Below are positions 54,337 to 61,100 of a DNA stretch of 64,000 nt, piece after piece. Within the stretch, counting starts at the first letter, position 1, and the number at the start of each line of letters is the position of its first letter. Made by a program: the position numbers and the translations under genes. Source of the DNA: Bacteroidota bacterium (GTDB lineage: Bacteria > Bacteroidota > Bacteroidia > J057 > JAJTIE01); NCBI GenBank assembly GCA_019638695.1, contig JAHBTG010000006.1, forward strand, positions 1-64,000, read 5' to 3'. The notes beneath the pieces were generated by a model. It ran no database searches and had not been told where the DNA came from. It worked only from the letters and a program-made list of their open reading frames with translations.

Positions 54337-54909
54337 ATGCCTAAAAGCCGGTTAATTCTGTACTGGGGAATATGGGTACTGTTTTCTGTACCGGGTGGCG
54401 GTGCCTGGGCACAGTCCCCGGCACTGGCTTCTGCTCAGTATCTTCTGGATCCTTATGCGGTAGCGCTTCGGATACCTTCCGGGGAGTCCTATACAGACAC
54501 CATTGTTTCGCGGATTATAGTGAGTACCTGGGCAAAGCCCGGGAAAGCGGGCTACCTGCCGGCCTTCTTCAGGAGCGGTACATTTGCCGTGGCGAAGTCC
54601 GGAGTTCATGGAGTTGGGCTTTTTACCGATACCGCTACGGCCTTTGCCGTCGGGGATACGGTGTTGTGGGCTTTTGAAAAACGGCGCAGTACCGGATATT
54701 TCATGTATGACTACAGGGAAAAGCCTATCGCCACTTTTGTGAATAATAGTGATAACCCTAATACCGTAATGGTGAAAGTGCCTGGCGGGCTGGTCATGAT
54801 CGCCACCCGGCCTATTGGGTTTATGGAAGAGCTTACCTGCTCCTACCAGGGTGTCCTGGATTTGTTCCCGGGGGATCAAACGCTGGCGCGGCAAATAAGG
54901 TACTGGTAA
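54337..54909 (+). CDS. Exported SET-domain protein
   Basis: 190 residues with a signal peptide (MPKSRLILYWGIWVLFSVPGGGAWAQ). Residues 80-172 carry the SET fold: KSGVHGVGLFTD (residues 87-98), FVNNSDNPNTVMV (134-146, matching the NHSxxPN motif) and RPIGFMEELTCSY (158-170, matching RxIxxGEELTxDY) with the catalytic Tyr170. SET domains transfer methyl groups from S-adenosylmethionine to lysine and are normally cytoplasmic; the cofactor is not expected outside the membrane, so activity is doubtful or the domain may serve as a binding fold. First gene of the operon, coupled to the next by TAATG. Confidence 0.75.
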   Translation: MPKSRLILYWGIWVLFSVPGGGAWAQSPALASAQYLLDPYAVALRIPSGESYTDTIVSRIIVSTWAKPGKAGYLPAFFRSGTFAVAKSGVHGVGLFTDTATAFAVGDTVLWAFEKRRSTGYFMYDYREKPIATFVNNSDNPNTVMVKVPGGLVMIATRPIGFMEELTCSYQGVLDLFPGDQTLARQIRYW

Positions 54910-57900
54910 TGCGCAAGTGTTTTATAGATAGAATGCTATTGATTGGCTTGTTTACGGGTGGTTTATCTCCTTTGGCGCAGGCTTTTACACTAATGGATTG
55001 GCTGCTCCTTAATAATTGCAGGCCCCCCCAGTCGATATTGATTCCCGTGCCTGTGGACTCCGGGTACACAACCATTACCAGTATTCAGGTGCTGAACTTC
55101 GATTCCCAACTGGAGGTCTTTCGCTGGGATACGCTTGATGTAGGCACGGATATTACCTTGTTTTTGAATAATCCGGTGTCCATTGCTTTGGTGGATACCA
55201 CGCTCACCTATTATGTCTATGAGTTGCCCGTTTCAGCAGTGGAGCGTCAATTGATTGTTCCGGGGCTTTATGTGGTGATTATTACCTATCCGGGGGGAAT
55301 GACGCTGGTCCAACCCTTTCTGTATGATCCGGAGCCGCTGGCACTTGCGCTTGATTGCGAAGGAATAGAAGTGGCGCTGGAGCTTATTGAAGAGTCTTAT
55401 GGGCTTGACTGGCATGGAGAGGACCCCGTCGTTCAGGAGGATATCTTTAAGATGATTAATTATACCCGTTCTTTGACGGATGCACCTGCTATTGCAGATT
55501 TTCGAACGGCAGTGCATAACTGCTCCCTTGAGATAGAGCAGACATTATTGCTGGGTTGTACCCCGGAACCCTGCTGGGAGGGCCCGGATCAATATTACAG
55601 CCAGGATTTCCTCTGCTGCGAAGAACCGGATCCTTGCCATGCTGGTGAAACTTTCGCTTTTGGGAATTGCCTGGATTTTGATGGCAATAATGATTATGTG
55701 ATCATAGAAAACCCTGGGCCCGGCAATACCAATCCATTGTTTAATATGGATTCGGATGAATTTAGCCTTAGCTTCTGGGTAAAGGTGAATGATAAAACCA
55801 AGGGAGTGGTATTCAATAATCTTTTGCTCAATGACTTTCCTGCACAGAGAAACGGTTTGAGCGTATCATTCCTCCCTTCCCTGGGTTTGCGGTTTGTACT
55901 TTCCAGTGTAAACCCGAATACGAATGCACGGGGAGAGAATATTGTATATGGTTCCTCTGCCGCATTTAGCAATGGTACCTGGCATCACGTCGTATTTACT
56001 AAACAGGGGAATTGCACCCAGGATTATTATGTGTTTGTAGATGGACAGGACCGCACGACCCGGTCGCTGCCGGGCCAGCTTTGTGATTACCCGGCTGGTG
56101 CAGCCCATTTTAGGAATGAATTGCCTATTCTGCTTGGGCACTCCTATCATGCCAGCAACTCAGCCAATGCACTGAATGGCAGGCTGGATGAGTTCCAGGT
56201 CTATATCAAAGCGCTTACCCTGGCAGATGCTCAGGCACTGTATAACAGTGGTAGCGGGGCGTTTGCCAACGACACCCTATGTGATGGACTGATCGTTTAC
56301 TGGCGTTTTGACGAGTCCCTGGCGGCACCTTCTGCCGGTGCCAGTGTCAGGATCGTTAAAGATGAGTTCAAGCGCAACAATGGGTATCTCAAGCGCTTTC
56401 ATGATCGTTATTTCACCACCAGTTGCGACCCGGCACGGGTCCCGCATGCCGCTTCTGAAAATACCCCCTGCACCTGCAGTGAGCCGTTTGATTCCGGTTT
56501 TGCATTTGGCAATGCCTTGCGGCTTGATGGGATCAATGATTTTATAATGGTCCCTCCGGATGCGCTGGACTTTGACAGAGGTGATTTCTCAATTAGTTTG
56601 TGGATGCGGCCGGAGTCCGTGGCTGCAGACGCAGTACTCCTTCAAAAGATCCCAAGCTCCAATTTGCATGCCGGGATTAGTCTGCAGTTGATCCCGGCTT
56701 CCTCCGGCACAATTAGACTCGTATATACTGCCAAAGGAATCAGCCGCCATAATGATCTCCAGATACCGGGATTGCCCGGCGGTACCCATGTGTGGTACCA
56801 TGTTGTGTTGTCTAAACACGGGGCTGATGGCACGGAATACCGCCTTTACCTGAATGGTGTGGATCTGAGCAGGGTTGCCGTCAATCAGCTGCCGTCCGCA
56901 CTGGAGGATTTCCCGGATATTGACAATATATCAGGACCTACTCCCTTGATTATAGGGGCCTCCGGGTCCGGAACCGGTGCCTTCTTTAAAGGATGGGTGG
57001 ATGAAGTGGCCGTTTATAACCGGGTGCTGAGAGATGAGGAAGTCCTGTGTATGTATAATGGCGGCAATGGAGGGGGCCTGCCTGCGGTAGGCCTCACTCA
57101 ACACTGGGACTTTAATGAAGAAAACGCTGCCAGCCAGCCCGGGCAGGTAGTGGCAGAGAACACGGTGAATGCTTCCTATAACGGCGTATTGCGCCGGTTC
57201 TTTGAGCGTACCGTCAAAGTCCCTGAGTGTGATACGGCCTGGCTGCCTCATGGCCAAACATCTTTGCCGGAAGTATGTGCCTGTGAGGCTGAGCCGGATA
57301 CTTCATTTGCATTTGGGAATGCCCTGCAGTTTGATGGCGTAAATGATTACGTTACCATCCCCAACCATGCAGCATACCAGTTCGGCACTGGAGATTTTAC
57401 GATTAGCTATTGGATCAAACGACCTAATATTACGCAAACCGGCGCTGTCGTACTGAGAAAAGTGGTTTCCTCTACTACAGGAGGAGTTAACTTTGGACTC
57501 ATTCCCCGTACTTCCTCCGGGTTGGACCAGGGAATGGATATCCTTGTGCTGGGAGATACACTGGTACCGGGCAGCACTACAAGTAACCGCCGGGCGAGAT
57601 TGGCGAGTAGTGTCCTCTCTCCAAATGCGTGGCATCATGTGGTGATGGTGAGATCGGCATTTGGCAGCGGAGACCACAGCAACCCTTATTATTACAAAGT
57701 ATATGTAGATGGTGTCGAACGGGGCATTGTTACGGAGGACCTCTTTTTCCTGGGCTCCGGGGCTGGCAATGTCAATAACACAGCTCCTTTCATCCTGGGC
57801 GCATCCAATCCGCCCACCGCTTTTTTCTTCACCGGAACATTGGATGAACTGCAGCTGTATGACCGTGCACTCACGCAGGAAGAAGTCAAATGCATGTATA

Positions 57901-58043
57901 ATTCAGGCAACGGTAGTGCTCCCTATTTCACAGGGCTTGTCGGTTATTGGGATATGAATGTACTGGATGGTGATAGCATAGAGGATGGATCTGCTACTGA
58001 TAACCCTGGTACTGTTACCGGAGCTACACTTGTCACACATTAA
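54909..58043 (+). CDS. Exported protein with three LamG domains
   Basis: 1044 residues. Signal peptide within residues 1-27. A 230-residue N-terminal region (DSGYTTITSIQVLNFDS) is unlike any family I know. Three LamG/concanavalin-like domains follow at about 245-455, 529-714 and 798-994, each opening FAFGNxLxFDGxNDYV and closing in an EVxCMYNxGNG-like helix. Linkers share CDxAxxPH...CxC, so modules of about 270 residues are duplicated. Cys-rich linkers suggest disulfides. No T9SS domain. LamG modules usually bind carbohydrates or protein ligands. Its ATG overlaps the previous stop (TAATG). Confidence 0.85.
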   Translation: MRKCFIDRMLLIGLFTGGLSPLAQAFTLMDWLLLNNCRPPQSILIPVPVDSGYTTITSIQVLNFDSQLEVFRWDTLDVGTDITLFLNNPVSIALVDTTLTYYVYELPVSAVERQLIVPGLYVVIITYPGGMTLVQPFLYDPEPLALALDCEGIEVALELIEESYGLDWHGEDPVVQEDIFKMINYTRSLTDAPAIADFRTAVHNCSLEIEQTLLLGCTPEPCWEGPDQYYSQDFLCCEEPDPCHAGETFAFGNCLDFDGNNDYVIIENPGPGNTNPLFNMDSDEFSLSFWVKVNDKTKGVVFNNLLLNDFPAQRNGLSVSFLPSLGLRFVLSSVNPNTNARGENIVYGSSAAFSNGTWHHVVFTKQGNCTQDYYVFVDGQDRTTRSLPGQLCDYPAGAAHFRNELPILLGHSYHASNSANALNGRLDEFQVYIKALTLADAQALYNSGSGAFANDTLCDGLIVYWRFDESLAAPSAGASVRIVKDEFKRNNGYLKRFHDRYFTTSCDPARVPHAASENTPCTCSEPFDSGFAFGNALRLDGINDFIMVPPDALDFDRGDFSISLWMRPESVAADAVLLQKIPSSNLHAGISLQLIPASSGTIRLVYTAKGISRHNDLQIPGLPGGTHVWYHVVLSKHGADGTEYRLYLNGVDLSRVAVNQLPSALEDFPDIDNISGPTPLIIGASGSGTGAFFKGWVDEVAVYNRVLRDEEVLCMYNGGNGGGLPAVGLTQHWDFNEENAASQPGQVVAENTVNASYNGVLRRFFERTVKVPECDTAWLPHGQTSLPEVCACEAEPDTSFAFGNALQFDGVNDYVTIPNHAAYQFGTGDFTISYWIKRPNITQTGAVVLRKVVSSTTGGVNFGLIPRTSSGLDQGMDILVLGDTLVPGSTTSNRRARLASSVLSPNAWHHVVMVRSAFGSGDHSNPYYYKVYVDGVERGIVTEDLFFLGSGAGNVNNTAPFILGASNPPTAFFFTGTLDELQLYDRALTQEEVKCMYNSGNGSAPYFTGLVGYWDMNVLDGDSIEDGSATDNPGTVTGATLVTH

Positions 58044-59791
58044 TGATGAATAAAAAGCTCCTTATATTACTGCTGACGGCTATGCCTGCTGTACTTTCTG
58101 CGCAGAGCCTGGTTGAATATGGTGTGACAACATTCCTGCTTTGTTCCCATACACTGCCGGAAAGATGGAGTTATGGGGCTTGCGATGTAGAAGTAACGGA
58201 TGAGATCAAAACCACCATATGGGTGTCTCCTGTGGCGCATGACAGCATTCAATTATGGACCAAAGTATATGAACACACAGAAACGCTCTATACATTGGAA
58301 ACCAGGGGAGCTGTGGTGGTGAGAGATACGTCTTTGTGTGCGTCTGAGGGAGAGTATGTGCATATAGAGCAGGTTCTCCCCAAGGAAGACCTGTCCATCG
58401 ATCCTGAGGAATCACTATATATAGTGGTTTGGGTTTCACGGGATACCGACCCTGAGTTTATTCAGCTTTCTCAGCCCTATTTGTCGGGCCGTATTCAGTT
58501 CTTTCAATATACCAGGAACTGTACTAAACAGGGCTGTCTGGCTTGCTCTTTGCTGACCCAGGCCGTAACCAATCTGGAAACCCAGTATGAGGTCAGCTGG
58601 GAAGAAGCAAGCCCGGCTACCCAGCACATATATGCGTCTCGCATCAATACTCAGTTCAATACAAACTTCCCGGTAGCGTATCTGTATGGGGCGTTGGATG
58701 CCGGGTATTGCACTGAACAGGATACAACGGACGTAGGAGGGCTGACTTTTGACAGGACCGCAGCGCAATACATTCACTTTGGAGAGGCTCCTCAATACGA
58801 GATTGCCGCATCTGCTTTTAGCCTGGAAGCCTGGGTGAAACCAGAGCCCCTTCCCCTTGAAGGTATTGTCAAATACCCGCTCTTTACTGTAACCACAAAC
58901 TGTAGTATATCTCAGTCCGTAGTGCTGGAGGAGCCTGTAACCGCTGAGGTGAGAACCGGCTGGAGTTTTGGCCTGCTTGTGCTGCACCCGGACTCCGGGG
59001 ACCAGGACCCTGAGCAGTTGTTTTCCCTGGAACCTTCCCCGGAACCCCACTATTGGTTCTACTTGCTGGTAACGGACCCGGATCATATCCCGCCCTCCGG
59101 TTTCCCGGAGCTGAATGAGATCTCCGGTACGCCGAACTCCGTGTTATTCCTTTCGGCTCCTTTTACCATTTCGGATTCGGCTAACTACCATTATGTCGCT
59201 TTTGTGAAGCCAACCGCTCATATAGACGACTGGTTTGTATTGCTGGATAACCAGAGATACCCTCTTTTGCCCGTTAGCCACCAAACACTGAGTATCGCTG
59301 CTATCGAAGAGGCCGTTTCGCGTAGCTGGGGCAGCAGCTGCTATCAGAATACATCTTTGGACTTTGGCCGGGAACGTCTTTCAGCGGCGCTGCCCGGAGA
59401 TTATTTTGCGGGTAAGGCTCGGGAGCTAAGGGTCTATCAGCGGGCCTTGACTATGGAGGAGGCCGTTTGGAATAGGAACCGGAATCCGGGGCCGCCTGTG
59501 ATGCCGGAATGCCTGGTGTTGCATGCGCCATTGGTAGCGCAAACGGGCAATGATGTCGCCGGTTCTTCTCCGGCCTATACGGCAACACTATATACGGTGG
59601 ATGACATTTCGGTCTATGACCGGAATGTAGAGCTGGATCAAACGGTCTATGACGGATGGAGCGGGTTCTGGCAAAGCGCTGCTGTTGCAACCTCTCCCCG
59701 CACGGTATGTCCACCCGTTTCCTGCCCCGGTGATCCTGTGCCGGATGAAGAGATAGAAGTCCTGCTAAACAAATGTGCCACATGCGACTAA
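58043..59791 (+). CDS. Exported protein with one LamG-like domain
   Basis: 582 residues. Signal peptide MMNKKLLILLLTAMPAVLSAQ. The N-terminal 200 residues are beta-rich with several cysteines (SHTLPERWSYGACDVEV, RNCTKQGCLACSLL). A LamG-like domain at about 232-470 opens GLTFDRTAAQYIHFGE, contains FSLEAWVKP, and closes ARELRVYQRALTMEEAVWN. Probably diverged from the same ancestor as the three-LamG protein. The C-terminal 90 residues are Pro/Cys-rich (VCPPVSCPGD, LLNKCATCD) and could carry disulfides. Start directly on the previous stop. Confidence 0.78.
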   Translation: MMNKKLLILLLTAMPAVLSAQSLVEYGVTTFLLCSHTLPERWSYGACDVEVTDEIKTTIWVSPVAHDSIQLWTKVYEHTETLYTLETRGAVVVRDTSLCASEGEYVHIEQVLPKEDLSIDPEESLYIVVWVSRDTDPEFIQLSQPYLSGRIQFFQYTRNCTKQGCLACSLLTQAVTNLETQYEVSWEEASPATQHIYASRINTQFNTNFPVAYLYGALDAGYCTEQDTTDVGGLTFDRTAAQYIHFGEAPQYEIAASAFSLEAWVKPEPLPLEGIVKYPLFTVTTNCSISQSVVLEEPVTAEVRTGWSFGLLVLHPDSGDQDPEQLFSLEPSPEPHYWFYLLVTDPDHIPPSGFPELNEISGTPNSVLFLSAPFTISDSANYHYVAFVKPTAHIDDWFVLLDNQRYPLLPVSHQTLSIAAIEEAVSRSWGSSCYQNTSLDFGRERLSAALPGDYFAGKARELRVYQRALTMEEAVWNRNRNPGPPVMPECLVLHAPLVAQTGNDVAGSSPAYTATLYTVDDISVYDRNVELDQTVYDGWSGFWQSAAVATSPRTVCPPVSCPGDPVPDEEIEVLLNKCATCD

Positions 59792-60507
59792 TGCTTATCC
59801 TGTTGCTGCTGTGCCCGGGCATAGGTGGCCGCGTCTATGCGCAGTTCCAGCCTGTGCTGCTATCCCCGGCAGATGATGCGGTTTTGTATTCCGGCAATCC
59901 CATTTTTGTGTGGTCTGCACCCGGTGCGGTACAATATGCCGTTACCCTTGTCGAGTGCCAGTTGCTCTATGGCAGCACGTATCAGACCCCTGCTATAGCG
60001 CTGTTGTCTAACCCCCCGGTTTACCAGAGTGTGGTGACTACCAGCACCCTGATCTATCCGATCTCTGCGCCCGCATTGCTGTCTGGCAAACGCTATGCCT
60101 GGCAGGTGCAGGCTTCTTACCCGGGAGAACCGGGCGAGGTGCTGGCTTCCGAACCTTTGGTATTTGAGCTGGCGGAGTCTCCTTCTTCTCCCGAAGAATC
60201 GGACACTCCGGAGAATGCATTCTATTATGCCTTGCCTCGAAGAAGCAATGGCTATATGGTGCCGTTGGACGAAGGGTATTTGCCCGTCTATTTTGAGAAT
60301 TTCCAGAATGGACCGGTGGCCTTTTCTCTGAAGCGGCTCAGTGGCGCTCCGGTTTCCTATGACTTCGAGACGCTGGAGCAACAAGTGAAGTATGGTGAAA
60401 ATCGCCTGAGGATAGATTTTTCTGCCCTGAACAGTGGCGGTTATTTGCTCACACTGACGGGCGAAAGAGAGCAGGTATGGAATCTTGAATTTTATAAAGG
60501 AGAATGA
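59782..60507 (+). CDS. Exported Ig/FN3-like domain protein
   Basis: 241 residues from ATG 59782 (MRLMLILLLLCPGIGGRVYAQ as signal peptide; ATG 59791 is a TAATG alternative). Residues 22-140 have SPADDAVLYSGNPIFVWSAPGAVQYAVTLVECQ and LLSGKRYAWQVQASYPGEPGEVLASEP, an FN3-like pattern (WxxP, YxVTLVE, YxWQVxA) frequent in Bacteroidota surface proteins. A second beta domain (residues 150-241) ends LTLTGEREQVWNLEFYKGE. Function unknown; part of the same operon. Confidence 0.7.
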   Translation: MRLMLILLLLCPGIGGRVYAQFQPVLLSPADDAVLYSGNPIFVWSAPGAVQYAVTLVECQLLYGSTYQTPAIALLSNPPVYQSVVTTSTLIYPISAPALLSGKRYAWQVQASYPGEPGEVLASEPLVFELAESPSSPEESDTPENAFYYALPRRSNGYMVPLDEGYLPVYFENFQNGPVAFSLKRLSGAPVSYDFETLEQQVKYGENRLRIDFSALNSGGYLLTLTGEREQVWNLEFYKGE

Positions 60508-61100
60508 AAGGTTTGTGTATCCTGATAGTGTTTGCGCTCTGTGGCTGTGCGGGTAAACTGGACCGTGCGGAGCTTAAGCAGTGGGTGGAAGACCCTGCCC
60601 ACGGCTGGGCGATGACCCAGGTCCAGGGTGCGTTGAAATATACCTGCCAATACAAGCCACTGGTCTATGTGGTCATGGATGCCAGAAAATGGAGCTGGGC
60701 TCACCTGACACAGGCTACACTGGATTCCGTATCCGCCCGGTATGAGGGAAATCTCTATTTCTCTTTCAGGGTGGATAACCTTGCCGGGAAGCAGGATCCG
60801 TTGCATTATGCCGCAAAAGATAGCGTGGATTACCAGCGTAAGCTGGAATACCTGTTTGCAAACGTGCGCAGGGATTTTGCCCTGGTACAGGGAACCGATA
60901 CGCTGCAACCCGTTGCCTGTGATCTGGTGCCTTCTTATAACATGCGTCCGTACCAGGTCTTTCATCTCGTCTTTCGCAGGCCCCGGGACTTGTCCCGCAC
61001 TTTCACTTTCTGTTATCGAGACAAGATCTTTTCCCGTCGAGAGTTCCGGTTTGAATATATCCCCGCTCATATGCAACCTGTCCCTGAAGTATCCTTATGA
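60504..61100 (+). CDS. Lipoprotein of unknown function
   Basis: 198 residues. Lipobox FALCGCAG puts the lipid Cys near residue 15, so it should sit in the membrane facing the periplasm or the surface. The mature part is mixed alpha/beta (FSFRVDNLAGKQDPLHYAAKD, DLVPSYNMRPYQVFHLVFRRPRDLSRTFTFCYRDK). No family recognised. ATGA overlaps at both ends (60504-60507 and 61097-61100) tie it to its operon neighbours; it may anchor the RHS-type protein to the envelope, though that is inference. Confidence 0.7.
   Translation: MKGLCILIVFALCGCAGKLDRAELKQWVEDPAHGWAMTQVQGALKYTCQYKPLVYVVMDARKWSWAHLTQATLDSVSARYEGNLYFSFRVDNLAGKQDPLHYAAKDSVDYQRKLEYLFANVRRDFALVQGTDTLQPVACDLVPSYNMRPYQVFHLVFRRPRDLSRTFTFCYRDKIFSRREFRFEYIPAHMQPVPEVSL

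Noticed and set aside
54337-54909. Toxin-antitoxin module with the XRE regulator
   Set aside because: The next gene is an exported SET-domain protein, divergent and with a long leader; there is no small cytoplasmic toxin partner.
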